Positions 9,595-21,242 of a stretch of 64,000 nt of DNA are shown here, in pieces. Below the pieces are notes generated by a model. That model did no database searches, was not told the DNA's origin, and saw only the letters and a program-made list of their open reading frames with translations. The translations under genes were made by a program, and so were the position numbers. The DNA comes from Phenylobacterium sp. (GTDB lineage Bacteria > Pseudomonadota > Alphaproteobacteria > Caulobacterales > Caulobacteraceae): the NCBI GenBank assembly GCA_017991675.1, contig JAGOQB010000006.1, forward strand, positions 124,001 through 188,000. Direction: 5' to 3'. Numbering within the stretch: position 1 is the first letter of the stretch; each line of letters opens with the position of its first letter.

Positions 9595-10065
9595 CTACCA
9601 CCCGATGTGTTCCTTGATGTCGGGCAGGAAGCTCAGCCAGACGCTGAAATTGTCGTCCAGGGCCGCGCGCGTCCCGCCCGGGCTGACATTGATGTCATAG
9701 GTGAACCAGGGGTCGCCCTCGTCGTCGATGTAGCAATCGACGTAGCGCTTGGCCGAGTTCCACTCGTTCGCCTTCTCGGCCTTGAGCTTGGTCTTCACGT
9801 TGAAAGCTGCGACCATCTGCATCGAGGCGCAGCGTCCGGCAGTGCAGTCGTTGGGATAGACTTCGAAGCTGACGCCCTCGGCGGAGGAGGAGACATAGCC
9901 TTCGCCGTCGTCCTTCTTGAGTTCGGCCTTGTAACCGCTCTCCAGCAGCCAGGCCTGGATCTCCTTCACCGTCATGCCGTCCTTGTGCAGTTCGGGGGCC
10001 GCCGACGCCGCCCCGGCCGACAGCAGCAGGGCCGCGGCGCTCGCCGCAAGCAGACTCGTTCTCAT
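9595..10065 (-). CDS. Secreted YbjN-domain protein
   Basis: 156 residues with a clear signal peptide (MRTSLLAASAAALLLSAG, cleavage probably after the ASA near residue 22). The mature part, about 134 residues, has the YbjN pattern: a DGMTVKEIQAWLLESGY opening, a strand-rich core and a C-terminal helix with WLSFLPDIKEHIGW. YbjN-like proteins are type III chaperone-fold proteins; their role here is unknown and probably periplasmic. Two cysteines (DCTAGRC) could form a disulfide. It stands alone between a bidirectional terminator and a palindromic repeat. Confidence 0.75.
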   Translation of the reverse strand: MRTSLLAASAAALLLSAGAASAAPELHKDGMTVKEIQAWLLESGYKAELKKDDGEGYVSSSAEGVSFEVYPNDCTAGRCASMQMVAAFNVKTKLKAEKANEWNSAKRYVDCYIDDEGDPWFTYDINVSPGGTRAALDDNFSVWLSFLPDIKEHIGW

Positions 10066-10132
10066 GGACTAGAAACCTCTCAACTGGACGGCGAACATAG
10101 GGCGCTTCGCCCGCGCCGCACCAGCGCCGGTA

Positions 10133-10180
10133 GAGCATTTTCCGCCAAAGTCGGGGCCCGGTTCGGCGAAGAAAATGCTC
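10133..10180. repeat. Palindromic intergenic repeat, GCATTTTC family copy 1
   Basis: GAGCATTTTC (10133-10142) and its exact complement GAAAATGCTC (10171-10180) flank a G+C-rich core. Read on the minus strand, the left arm and the following TTCGCCGAACCG match the copy at 63259-63305, so both belong to one dispersed family. Confidence 0.8.
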
Positions 10181-10194
10181 CGTCCCGGAGTCCT

Positions 10195-10225
10195 GAGCAA
10201 AATCCGATCCAATCGGATTTCGCTC
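10195..10225. repeat. Short palindrome at the end of the anti-sigma gene
   Basis: AAATCCGAT (10200-10208) and ATCGGATTT (10212-10220) form a hairpin, with GAGC and GCTC extending it. It reaches the last base of the anti-sigma stop codon and may act as its terminator, although there is no clear T tract. Confidence 0.6.
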
Positions 10226-10950
10226 TAGAGCCGCGTGAGCTTGCCGACCGCCGCCATCGGGCCGGACGGCCCAGCCCCGCGCGAGCCGCCGCGCGGTTCG
10301 ACCGTGACCGCCAGGGACACCCCCTCCTTGGTCATCTCCGCCATCGGTTCGGACATCGGCATGGCCTTGGAGGCGCCCGGGTCGATGAGCCCCAAAGAGC
10401 GCGGCCGGCCGTCGCCGGGGATCAGCCACAGTTCGTGGCTGTGGTCGGGATCGGCCCCCGGCGGCACCAGCGAGGCCACCATGATCGCCTTCCGCTCCGG
10501 ATCGTAGGCGGCCAGGAACATCGGCTGGCCACCGCCGCTCATCAGCCGGGCGTTCATCATCGGCCCCATCGGCGGCCGTGGCTGGGCGACCAGCTCGGGC
10601 GGGCGGACGGCCAGGAACGCCACCGCCGCCAGGCTGGCCGCCGTCGCCGCCATCGAGCCGAGCGTCGCCATGCGCCAGAACCGCAGCCGCCTCCGCACGC
10701 CGGCGCCGTTGTCGTTGGCCGCCAGCCGCCGCTCGATCCGCGGCCACAGGCCGGCGGGCGGGGCCACCGGCGTCGTCGCCTCGGCCAGCGGCGCCAGCCG
10801 CGCGCGCCAGGCCAGCACCTGCGCGGCGAAGGCCGGGTCGCGGGCCATCCGCTGCTCGGCGGCCGCCCGCTCCTGCGCCGTCAGCACGCCAAGCGCATGT
10901 TCGGCCGCCAGGGCTTCGTCCTCCGGGGGTTCGGGGCCGAGGTCGCTCAT
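10225..10950 (-). CDS. Anti-sigma factor, RskA/ChrR-like
   Basis: 241 residues. The N-terminal cytoplasmic anti-sigma domain (EDEALAAEHALGVLTAQERAAAEQRMARDP) resembles RskA. One membrane helix lies at about residues 100-125 (MATLGSMAATAASLAAVAFLAV). The C-terminal extracytoplasmic RskA domain has the SHELWLIPGDGRPRSLGLI segment. It should hold its partner sigma factor at the membrane until a periplasmic signal releases it. The ATG overlaps the sigma gene's TGA (ATGA), showing a coupled pair. The signal is unknown. Confidence 0.85.
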   Translation of the reverse strand: MSDLGPEPPEDEALAAEHALGVLTAQERAAAEQRMARDPAFAAQVLAWRARLAPLAEATTPVAPPAGLWPRIERRLAANDNGAGVRRRLRFWRMATLGSMAATAASLAAVAFLAVRPPELVAQPRPPMGPMMNARLMSGGGQPMFLAAYDPERKAIMVASLVPPGADPDHSHELWLIPGDGRPRSLGLIDPGASKAMPMSEPMAEMTKEGVSLAVTVEPRGGSRGAGPSGPMAAVGKLTRL

Positions 10951-11474
10951 CGCTCCAGGCACCCCCTCAGCTTCAGCAGGCCGCGCCGGATCCAACTCTT
11001 CACCGTGCCCAGCGGCGCGTCCAGCCGGCCGGCCAGGGCCTCATAGGTCAGCCCCTCGAAGAAGGCCGTGCGGATCGCGCCGCGCGTCCTCGGGTCCAGT
11101 TCGTCGAGACAGCGCGCCAGCGCCTGGCCGTCCTGGGCCGCCTCCAGCAGCGCCTCGGCCCGCGGCGCCCCGTCCTCGAGCGGCAGGTCGTCCACCGGCT
11201 CGGCGTAGGCGAGCGGTCCGCGCGCCCGCAGCCGGTCGATGGCGCGGTTGCGGGCGATGGTCGAGATCCAGGCCATGACGCTGGCCCGCTGCGCCTCGTA
11301 GCGGTCGGCCCGTCGCCAGATGGTGAGATAGACCTCCTGCAGCACGTCTTCGCTCTCGTCCTTGTCGGAGAGGATACGCAGGCAGACGCCGAAAAGCTTC
11401 GCGGAGGTGGCCTCGTAAAGCCGGCGCATCGCCGCGCGATCGCCCGCCGCGATCTGCAGCATCAGCTCGGCCAA
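10947..11474 (-). CDS. ECF RNA polymerase sigma factor (SigK-like)
   Basis: 175 residues. Sigma region 2 (RRLYEATSAKLFGVCLRIL, EDVLQEVYLTIWRRA) and region 4 (GLTYEALAGRLDAPLGTVKSWIRRGLLKLRGCL) are both complete. It directs transcription of a small regulon, probably envelope-related, when freed from the adjacent anti-sigma. No ATG lies upstream in frame; the start is either TTG 11474 or ATG 11462. It is divergent from the cold-shock gene. Sigma/RskA pairs often regulate themselves, but no promoter was recognised with confidence. Confidence 0.85.
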   Translation of the reverse strand: MAELMLQIAAGDRAAMRRLYEATSAKLFGVCLRILSDKDESEDVLQEVYLTIWRRADRYEAQRASVMAWISTIARNRAIDRLRARGPLAYAEPVDDLPLEDGAPRAEALLEAAQDGQALARCLDELDPRTRGAIRTAFFEGLTYEALAGRLDAPLGTVKSWIRRGLLKLRGCLER

Positions 11475-11784
11475 GGGGTCAGGCGTGGCGATCGCAGCGG
11501 TCCCTACCGTGGAGACCGCCGAAGCTGCCGCACTTCGCGCCGCCGGGAAAGAGCTGGGATCGCTTGCTGGGCCTTACGTCACGATGCAGAGCGCCGTTCC
11601 ATGGAGCGCCTTGCGAGGGGCTTTGAAGCGCGCTAGGCTCCAAAGGTCAAACTCGTAAGGTTCGGCTGATTTTCGACGCTCCAGACTCTCGGCGCACCGA
11701 ACCTGCTCCCCGACCCCCCCGAAATTTGATGCGTGACTCAAAAGGCTTGGGTTGCGGAACGACTTACCCAAGGACGACACTTCT
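11475..11784. other. Divergent intergenic region and probable long csp leader
   Basis: 310 bases without a convincing gene. The 3' part, from about 11640, reads AT-richer than its neighbours and would form the 5' leader of the cold-shock gene, which is long in many cspA-type mRNAs. A C-run lies near 11713-11720. A minus-strand reading frame here overlaps the csp start and has no family features. Confidence 0.4.
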
Positions 11785-11991
11785 ATGGCTACCGGCACTG
11801 TTAAATGGTTCAACGGAACCAAGGGCTATGGCTTCATCCAACCCGACGATGGCGGCGCGGACATCTTCGTTCACATCTCGGCCGTTGAACGCGCCGGACT
11901 CCGCAGCCTGAACGAAGGCCAAAAGATCACCTACGAACTCGAGCAGGACCGTCGCAGCGGCAAGATGGCCGCCGGCAACCTGCAAGTCTAA
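11785..11991 (+). CDS. Cold-shock-domain protein
   Basis: 68-residue single cold-shock domain, an RNA/ssDNA-binding OB fold. RNP1 reads KGYGFI and RNP2 IFVHIS, preceded by TVKWFN, all standard for CspA-type chaperones. ATG 11785 was chosen over an upstream in-frame start because AAGGA lies about 10-14 bases before it and the domain begins at once. A GNRA-type hairpin terminator follows. It is monocistronic. The symbol is left open because several csp paralogues are usual in this group. Confidence 0.93.
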   Translation: MATGTVKWFNGTKGYGFIQPDDGGADIFVHISAVERAGLRSLNEGQKITYELEQDRRSGKMAAGNLQV

Positions 11992-12035
11992 GCGGTTCCG
12001 CAAACGGCCCTTGGGCCCTTGCATCGAAACGGCTG

Positions 12036-12063
12036 CGGGCCGGCGGAAACGCCGGCCCGTTTT
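12036..12063 (+). terminator. Intrinsic terminator after csp
   Basis: CGGGCCGGCG and CGCCGGCCCG form a perfect 10-bp stem around a GAAA tetraloop, followed directly by TTTT. It ends the cold-shock transcript 45 bases after its stop. Confidence 0.9.
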
Positions 12064-12228
12064 CGTATACGCCGTCTACTACGGGCTGGAAGCGGCCGCC
12101 TGCGGCGAGATTGCCGCCATCGCCGCTTGCGCGCGGGCGACTCCCCCTCTAAACGGCGCCCTTAACCTGCAGATTGACCGGGACCGGGCGCGCTTGAAGA
12201 GTGCGACCGCCCATGCGCGCGAGTGGAC

Positions 12229-15519
<3,291 letters not shown>

Positions 15520-15525
15520 CGACCT

Positions 15526-15550
15526 CGGAGCGCGGCGCCGCCGCGCTCCG
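15526..15550 (+). terminator. GC-rich hairpin after carB
   Basis: CGGAGCGCGGC and GCCGCGCTCCG form an 11-bp perfect stem around GCC, six bases after the carB stop. There is no T tract, so it may pause or stabilise the transcript rather than terminate it intrinsically. Confidence 0.5.
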
Positions 15551-15796
15551 CCCTCCGTCGGCGCACGGTTTGCCGCTGACATCGCCTCGCAAACGCAAGC
15601 TTGTGAAGCACTTAGCGCCAATTTGCTGATTGACCGCCGCTATTCGGGGGCGCAACCTCAGAGCGTCGCCTGGCTTAAGCAGGCGCTAGTGGGCGAGCTC
15701 CGGCGGCCCCTGATGACCAGCCGGAAGGCCCGCATGGGCGCCTGTCGCAGTCTGGCGAGGACGTGTCCTCTGTCTCAGTGTGCGAAGGGAAACGCC

Positions 15797-15961
15797 ATGC
15801 AATCCGGACACCACGAAGGTGAGGTCCACCATCACAAGAACAAGCATCTTATAGAGCGCTTCGAGGGGTACACAGACCTTATCGTTGTGGGTCTGATCAT
15901 CGCTCTCGGTGCGGCCATGCTGATTGGCCTGCTCACCGCCAACGGCAAGGTCACCTGGTAG
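15797..15961 (+). CDS. Small His-rich single-pass membrane protein
   Basis: 54 residues. The N-terminus is hydrophilic and histidine-rich (MQSGHHEGEVHHHKNKH). It is followed by ERFEGYTDL and one membrane helix (about residues 29-47, IVVGLIIALGAAMLIGLL), with a short polar tail. GAAGGGA lies about 7-13 bases before ATG 15797. Size and topology recall small accessory subunits of respiratory oxidases, but there is no diagnostic motif. It stands between carB and a minus-strand GNAT gene. The 235 bases upstream hold the carB hairpin and nothing else recognised. Confidence 0.65.
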   Translation: MQSGHHEGEVHHHKNKHLIERFEGYTDLIVVGLIIALGAAMLIGLLTANGKVTW

Positions 15962-15993
15962 GACGCCAACCCTAAACGCGAGTACGGCGCCGG

Positions 15994-16512
15994 TCAGAGC
16001 GCTCTAGCCAGGACCAGGTCGTCGTACTCGTTGGCGCCCACGCGGAACTTGCGCACGCCCGCCTCGACATAGCCTTGGCGCGCGTAGAAGGCGATTGCGC
16101 GCGCGTTGCCGCCAAACACGCCCAGCAGCATGCGGGTGAAGCCCGCCTGCGCTGCGCTTTCCAGCGCCGTCGCCATCAGCCGACCGCCCTGCCCCGTGCC
16201 GTGGAAGCGGTTGAGCAGGTAGATCCGCTTCAATTCCACATCGCCCTCGCCGGTCGCCACCGGCAGGTCGGGCGGCGTCAGCGCCGCATAGCCGACCGGC
16301 GCCCCGCCCGCCTCCATCTCGGCCAACCACAGGCGATAGCCGGGCTTGGCCAGCCATTGCGCATAGAGCGTCTCAGCGTGCTGGGCGCGGCAGTGGGCGA
16401 TGATGTCGCCGGCCGGCAAGGCCCCGGCATAGGTCTCCAGGAAAGTCGCCTGCCCGACCAGGGCCAGGGCCGCCTCGTCGCCCGATACGCAGGGACGAAT
16501 GGTGATCGACAT
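15994..16512 (-). CDS. GNAT-family N-acetyltransferase
   Basis: 172 residues. The acetyl-CoA-binding core appears as LKRIYLLNRFHGTGQGGRLMATALESA (motif A, R/Q-x-x-G-x-G/A), followed by MLLGVFGGNARAIAFYARQGY (motif B). The N-terminus IRPCVSGDEAALALVGQATF is typical of this fold. The substrate is unknown. It is convergent with the small membrane protein and divergent from the SDR gene, about 100 bases away. GGAG lies a short distance before the ATG. Confidence 0.85.
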   Translation of the reverse strand: MSITIRPCVSGDEAALALVGQATFLETYAGALPAGDIIAHCRAQHAETLYAQWLAKPGYRLWLAEMEAGGAPVGYAALTPPDLPVATGEGDVELKRIYLLNRFHGTGQGGRLMATALESAAQAGFTRMLLGVFGGNARAIAFYARQGYVEAGVRKFRVGANEYDDLVLARAL

Positions 16513-16615
16513 ACCGTAACTCCGAATCTCTCACTGGCTCGGGAGGCTGGCCTCAATCGCCAAGCTAGGCTAGGCGTAAGAAAACTGAACAACGATCACT
16601 TAGGGAGTCGAAAGC

Positions 16616-17413
16616 ATGGCCGGTCGGGTCGAGGGTAAGGTTGCGCTGGTCACCGGCGGGGCCAGCGGGATCGGGCGCGGCTGCGCCGAACGGCTGGCTC
16701 AGGAAGGCGCCGTTGTGGTCGTCACCGACCTGCAGGACGACAAGGGCGCCGAGACGGTCGCCGCCATCGAGGCGATGGGCGGCAAGGCCAGCTACCTGCA
16801 CCACGACGTCACCTCCGAGCAGGCCTGGATCGACGCGGTGGCGGCGGTGAAGGCCAAGCACGGACGGCTCGACATCCTGGTCAACAACGCCGGCATCGGC
16901 ATCGGCGGCTCGGTGCTGACCATGACCCTCGCCGATTTCCAGAAGCAGACCGCGGTCAATCTCGACGGCGTCTTCCTCGGCGTGAAGCACTCGATCCCGC
17001 TGATGCGCGAGAACGGCGGCGGGTCGATCATCAACATGTCCTCGGTCGCCGGCCTCAAGGGCTCGGCCATCCTGGCCGGCTACTGCGCCACCAAGGGCGG
17101 GGTGCGGCTGTTCACCAAGGCCGTGGCGATGGAATGCGCGGCCGCCAAGGACGGCGTGCGGGTCAACTCCGTCCACCCGGGCATCATCGAGACGCCGATC
17201 TGGGACTCGATCGTCGGCACCGGCGACATTGGCGACAACGCCCGTCCGCCGCGGCCGGCGGTTCTGGACGCGATGAGCGCCGAAGGCGTGCCGCTGGGCG
17301 TGAAGGGCTATCCGGAAGACATCGCCAACGGCGTGCTGTGGCTGGCCTCGGACGAGAGCCGCTACGTCACCGGCGCCGAACTGGTCATCGACGGCGGCCT
17401 CTCGGTAAAATAG
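16616..17413 (+). CDS. Short-chain dehydrogenase/reductase
   Basis: 265-residue NAD(P)-dependent oxidoreductase of the classical SDR type. The cofactor motif is TGGASGIGRG near residue 13, NNAGIGIG follows the fourth strand, and the catalytic Ser and YCATK supply the Ser-Tyr-Lys set. The Asp after the second strand (VVTDLQDD) favours NAD over NADP. GGGAG precedes the ATG. Sequence around the active site resembles hydroxysteroid or cyclic-alcohol dehydrogenases, but the substrate cannot be fixed. It is separated by 60 bases from the next gene on the same strand. Confidence 0.88.
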   Translation: MAGRVEGKVALVTGGASGIGRGCAERLAQEGAVVVVTDLQDDKGAETVAAIEAMGGKASYLHHDVTSEQAWIDAVAAVKAKHGRLDILVNNAGIGIGGSVLTMTLADFQKQTAVNLDGVFLGVKHSIPLMRENGGGSIINMSSVAGLKGSAILAGYCATKGGVRLFTKAVAMECAAAKDGVRVNSVHPGIIETPIWDSIVGTGDIGDNARPPRPAVLDAMSAEGVPLGVKGYPEDIANGVLWLASDESRYVTGAELVIDGGLSVK

Positions 17414-17473
17414 TCGCGGCGGCCCCGACCGTTCGGCATTTCCGCCCCGGCGGAAATGTTCTACGGGCGGGGC

Positions 17474-17974
17474 ATGACCGCCATGCTTCACGTCGTCTAC
17501 GGCCCCTCGGGGGCCGGCAAGTCCACCTACGCCAAGGAACTGGCCCGGCGCGAGCCGGCGGTCCACTTCGCCATCGACGACTGGATGGCGCGGCTGTTCG
17601 CGGCCGACATGCCCGAGCCGATCGAGTACCACTGGATGATGGAGCGGGTCGAACGCTGCGAGGCCCAGATCTGGTCCACCGCCGCCGGCGTCATCGCCGC
17701 CGGAACCTCGGTGGTGCTCGACCTCGGCCTGCTGCGGCGCTCCGATCGCGCCCGCGTGGCCGAGATCGCCCGGGCCGTGGAGCTGCCGATCCAGTTCCAC
17801 TTCGTCACCGCCCCCGAAGAAATCCGCCGCGCGCGCGTGCTCGAGCGCAACGAGGTCCGTGGCGAAACCTTCGCCATCGGGGTGACGCCGGAGATGTTCG
17901 ACTTCATCGAAGGGGTGTTTGAAGTCCCCGACGCAAGCGAGTTGCAAGGCGCGATCGTCTCCGAAAGCGCCTGA
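17474..17974 (+). CDS. P-loop AAA-type ATPase/kinase
   Basis: 166-residue small P-loop protein. The Walker A motif GPSGAGKST is at the N-terminus and a strand ending [11 protein letters not shown] follows. The conserved [10 protein letters not shown] and a late arginine segment (RRARVLERN) could serve as lid. This pattern matches zeta-toxin or kinase-like AAA_33 proteins that phosphorylate small molecules. ATG 17474 was chosen because GGGCGGGG lies just upstream; an in-frame ATG six codons earlier has none. The substrate is unknown. Confidence 0.75.
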   Translation: MTAMLHVVYGPSGAGKSTYAKELARREPAVHFAIDDWMARLFAADMPEPIEYHWMMERVERCEAQIWSTAAGVIAAGTSVVLDLGLLRRSDRARVAEIARAVELPIQFHFVTAPEEIRRARVLERNEVRGETFAIGVTPEMFDFIEGVFEVPDASELQGAIVSESA

Positions 17975-18146
17975 CGGCGTCACGTCTCAGCCGCTTCTCA
18001 ACAGCTTTCGAACCCTGTTCCTGGGGCCGCCTGCCGGCGCGCCCTTGAGTTTTTCTGCTGCGACATCTAATCTTCAGCCCCCCGGACGCCTGCGCCCGCG
18101 GCCGGCAACGAACTCCCAAAAGGGCGAATCCGAGTCCTCATCCACG

Positions 18147-18620
18147 ATGGAAAAAGTCCCGATGACCGCCGAGGGCTGGCAGGCCCTCGACGATGAACTG
18201 AAGCGTTTGAAGACTATCGAGCGTCCAGCTGTGATCGCTGCGATCGCTGAAGCGCGCTCGCATGGCGACCTCTCCGAGAACGCCGAGTACCATGCCGCCA
18301 AGGAGCGGCAAGGCTGGATCGAAGGCCAGATCGCCGAGATCGAGGACAAGATGGCCCGCGCCCAGGTCATCGACGTATCCAAGCTTTCCGGCACCCAGGT
18401 GAAGTTCGGCGCGACCGTCTCAGTGGTCGACGAAGACACCGAGGAAGAGGCTCGCTACCAGATCGTCGGCGAACACGAAGCCGACGTGAAGCAGGGCAAG
18501 ATCTCCATCGTCTCGCCCCTGGCCCGCGCCATGATCGGCAAGGAGACCGGCGACGTCGTCGAGGTGAACACCCCCGGCGGCGGCAAGGCCTACGAGATCC
18601 TCAAGGTCGAGTGGCTCTAG
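18147..18620 (+). CDS. greA: Transcription elongation factor GreA
   Basis: 157 residues. It stimulates cleavage of backtracked RNA by RNA polymerase. The N-terminal coiled coil carries the acidic tip [20 protein letters not shown], and the C-terminal FKBP-like domain ends with [39 protein letters not shown] sequence. ATG 18147 gives the usual family length and N-terminus [14 protein letters not shown]. It is placed shortly after carB, as in many alphaproteobacteria. The next gene probably starts inside its last codons. Confidence 0.96.
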   Translation: MEKVPMTAEGWQALDDELKRLKTIERPAVIAAIAEARSHGDLSENAEYHAAKERQGWIEGQIAEIEDKMARAQVIDVSKLSGTQVKFGATVSVVDEDTEEEARYQIVGEHEADVKQGKISIVSPLARAMIGKETGDVVEVNTPGGGKAYEILKVEWL

Positions 18621-19627
18621 GCCCTTCCGGCTTGTCAGCTCAAAATCCGCCGCCCGCCGCGCCGCTCGTCATCTGGGCGGTCTCGGACGGGCGTGCGGGC
18701 ATCGAGGCCCAGGTCGTCGGTCTGGCCAATGCGATCGCGCGCAAGCGCCCCGCCCAGGTCGTCGTCAAGCAGATCGGCTGGAAGAGCTGGATCGGCCGCC
18801 TGCCGTGGTGGCTGACGCCGTTTCCGCGCCGCCTGCTGACCCCGCAGAGCGACATCGCCCCGCCCTGGCCCGACATCTGGATCGCCGCCGGCCGCGCGAC
18901 CCTGCCGCTGTCGATCCGCATGAAGCGTTGGTCGGGCCGTCGGACCTATGTGGTGCAGGTCCAGGACCCGCGCATGCCGACGCGGCTGTTCGACCTGGTC
19001 ATCCCGCCCCGGCATGACCGGCTGGAGGGCGACAACGTCTTTCCGATCACCGGCTCGCCGGGCCGCGTGAACGCCGAGCGCATGGCCGGCGACCTGCAAC
19101 GCTTCCAGGCCCAGTTGGACGCCCTGCCCCGCCCGCGCGTGGCGGTGATCATCGGCGGCAAGTCCAAGGCCCACGACATTTCGCCCGAGCGCGCCGCGGC
19201 CCTGGCCCGCGAGATCGAGCTGCCGGTCGTCCAGGAAGGCGGCTCGGTGATGGTCAGCTTCACCCGTCGCACCCCCGAGCCGGCCAAGAACATCCTCGAA
19301 GCCCGCCTCGGGCGCCTGCCCGGCGTCATCTGGGACGGCGAAGGCGACAACCCCTATTTCGCCTACCTGGCGGCGGCCGACTACATCCTGGTCACCGAGG
19401 ACTCGACCAACCTGGCCACCGACGCCGCCTCGACCGGCAAGCCGGTGTTCGTCATGAAGATGGACGGCGAGAGCCTGAAGTTCCGGCTGTTCCATGAGGA
19501 TCTGGAGCGGCTGGGCGCGGCCCGGCCGTTCGGCGGCGCCTTCCATCGCTGGACCTACGAGCCGCTGGCCGAGACCGAGCGCGCGGCCGACGAAGTGTTG
19601 CGCCGCTTCGACGCGCCGAAGTCCTAG
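18611..19627 (+). CDS. ELM1/GtrOC1-family protein (mitochondrial-fission ELM1-like)
   Basis: 338 residues. The pattern [22 protein letters not shown]...[14 protein letters not shown], the [16 protein letters not shown] segment and the late [24 protein letters not shown] identify the DUF1022/ELM1 family. Those proteins look like GT-B nucleotide-sugar enzymes but have no proven reaction in bacteria. The GTG at 18611 overlaps the greA stop by 10 bases; TTG 18632 is an alternative start. It is followed within 4 bases by a GNAT gene and probably forms a short operon with greA and that gene. Confidence 0.8.
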   Translation: MALGPSGLSAQNPPPAAPLVIWAVSDGRAGIEAQVVGLANAIARKRPAQVVVKQIGWKSWIGRLPWWLTPFPRRLLTPQSDIAPPWPDIWIAAGRATLPLSIRMKRWSGRRTYVVQVQDPRMPTRLFDLVIPPRHDRLEGDNVFPITGSPGRVNAERMAGDLQRFQAQLDALPRPRVAVIIGGKSKAHDISPERAAALAREIELPVVQEGGSVMVSFTRRTPEPAKNILEARLGRLPGVIWDGEGDNPYFAYLAAADYILVTEDSTNLATDAASTGKPVFVMKMDGESLKFRLFHEDLERLGAARPFGGAFHRWTYEPLAETERAADEVLRRFDAPKS

Positions 19628-19631
19628 GACC

Positions 19632-20063
19632 ATGGCCGTCGCGATCCGCCTGGCCGGAGCCGACGACGCCGAGATCGCCCTGGCGATCGATCCGACCGCC
19701 GCGACCAGCGCCCATCGCGCCGACTGGCTGCGCCGCGCCTTCGCCGGCGAGCAGGGCCGCGTGGCGCGTATCGCCTATCTCGACGGTCGTCCCGCCGGGT
19801 TCGCGGTGATGGGGCGGTTCTTCAGCAACCCCTTCCTGGACCTGATCGTCACCGATCCTCGGTTTCAGCGCCGCGGGGTCGCCGGCGCGCTGCTGGACGA
19901 GATCGAGCGGGAGCACGCCGGCGAGAAGCTGTTCGTCTCGACCAATGTCTCCAACGCCATCATGCGCGCCCTGCTGCTTGCGCGCGGCTACCTGCCGGCC
20001 GGGCAGGTCGACCACCTGGATCCCGGCGATCCCGAGCTGTTCTTCGTGCGCCTGCCGCGCTGA
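19632..20063 (+). CDS. GNAT-family N-acetyltransferase
   Basis: 143 residues. The core motif TDPRFQRRGVAGALLDEIEREHAGEKLFVSTN supplies the acetyl-CoA site (R-R-G-V-A), followed by NAIMRALLLARGYLPAGQVDHLD. ATG 19632 lies 4 bases after the ELM1-like stop, implying an operon. The substrate is unknown; PseH, a GNAT of the pseudaminic acid pathway, has a comparable place next to pseG, but this link is only suggested by position. Confidence 0.8.
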   Translation: MAVAIRLAGADDAEIALAIDPTAATSAHRADWLRRAFAGEQGRVARIAYLDGRPAGFAVMGRFFSNPFLDLIVTDPRFQRRGVAGALLDEIEREHAGEKLFVSTNVSNAIMRALLLARGYLPAGQVDHLDPGDPELFFVRLPR

Positions 20064-20110
20064 GCCCGGCTCTTTCCAAGTCGCGGCTTTCGGCGTCCCA
20101 TGGTTGCAAG

Positions 20111-21166
20111 ATGATTCTGCGACCTCGCATCCTGTTCATCGCCAACGCCGGCCCGGCGGTCGGCGGCGGGCATGTGATGCGCTCGCTCAGCCTGGCCAGG
20201 GCGCTCGCCGAGCATGGCGCGGAGTGCATGTTCCTGGCCCCGCCGGTCGTCGCCGGCATCCTCGACGCCTTTGCCCCCGACATGGGCCGCGAGGCGGTGG
20301 CCTCGGTCGCCGCCGCGGATCTGCCCGCCGCCGTCGCGGGCCTCGCCTTCGACGCCGTGGTGTTCGACCATTACGGCCTGGGACGCGCCGATCACCAGTT
20401 CATCGCCCAAGGCCGCCCGACCCTGGTCATCGACGACCTCGCCGACCGGCCGCTGGCCGCCGACGTGGTGCTCGATTCCGGCCCGGCCCGCACCGAGGAA
20501 GACTACGCCGGCCTCGCCGGCGGGGCGCGCCTGCTGCTCGGTCCGCGCTACGCGCCGCTGCGGCCGGAGTTCGCCGCCCTGCGCGAGGCCGCGATCGCCC
20601 GCCGCGGCGGGCCCGTGCAGCGGGTGCTGGTCGCCCTCGGCCTCACCGACGTCGGCGGCGTCACCTCGCGGGTGCTCGACCGCCTGCGCCAGCGCAACGG
20701 CCACCTCGCCTTCGACGTGGTGATCGGCTCCGAGGCGCCCAGCCTGCGCGGCCTCGCCCGCATCGCCGCCCACGATCCGCGCGTCACGCTGCACGTCGAC
20801 GCCCAGGACATGGCCCGCCTGACGCTGGAGGCCGACGTCGCCTTCGGGGCCGGCGGATCGACCACCTGGGAGCGCTGCACGCTGGGCCTGCCTTCAGTGA
20901 TGCTGGTGCTGGCCGAGAACCAGCGCCCGGCCGCCCGCGCCCTGGCCGACCGCGACGCAGCCCTGGTGGTGGACGCCGCCGACCCCGATTTCGCCGCCGC
21001 CTTCGACCGGGCTGCGGTGCGCCTGCTCAGCGACGCCGCCACCCGCACGCGCCTGACCGCCGCGAGCCTGGAGCTCTGCGACGGCCGGGGCGCCGAGCGC
21101 GCCGCCGAGGCTCTGCTGGAGGTGATCTCCGCCCCCCGGCTGGCCGCCCGCGATCCCGGCGTCTGA
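20111..21166 (+). CDS. pseG: PseG-type UDP-sugar hydrolase (pseudaminic acid pathway)
   Basis: 351 residues. Removes UDP from UDP-2,4-diacetamido-2,4,6-trideoxy-altrose in pseudaminic acid synthesis, used for flagellin glycosylation in Caulobacter (the Flm pathway). It is MurG-like: GGGHVMRSLSLARAL at the N-terminus binds the sugar nucleotide, and FGAGGSTTWERCTLGLPSVMLVLAENQ is the C-terminal UDP-binding core with the Glu/Asn/Gln set of the family. The PseB, PseC, PseF and PseI partners are not in this window. The 48-base gap before it holds no obvious promoter. Confidence 0.8.
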   Translation: MILRPRILFIANAGPAVGGGHVMRSLSLARALAEHGAECMFLAPPVVAGILDAFAPDMGREAVASVAAADLPAAVAGLAFDAVVFDHYGLGRADHQFIAQGRPTLVIDDLADRPLAADVVLDSGPARTEEDYAGLAGGARLLLGPRYAPLRPEFAALREAAIARRGGPVQRVLVALGLTDVGGVTSRVLDRLRQRNGHLAFDVVIGSEAPSLRGLARIAAHDPRVTLHVDAQDMARLTLEADVAFGAGGSTTWERCTLGLPSVMLVLAENQRPAARALADRDAALVVDAADPDFAAAFDRAAVRLLSDAATRTRLTAASLELCDGRGAERAAEALLEVISAPRLAARDPGV

Positions 21167-21242
21167 GGCCGCGCCGACGTGCGCTGACCAACCGCGCCCG
21201 GCGCCTGTCGCAACGGCTCAGAATCTCCCCTACATAGACGCC

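Noticed and set aside
11574..11822. Minus-strand reading frame antisense to the csp leader
   Set aside because: It covers the cold-shock start, has no family features and no ribosome site.
17919..18146. N-terminal extension of greA
   Set aside because: GreA has a standard start at 18147; the extra 76 codons are unlike the family.
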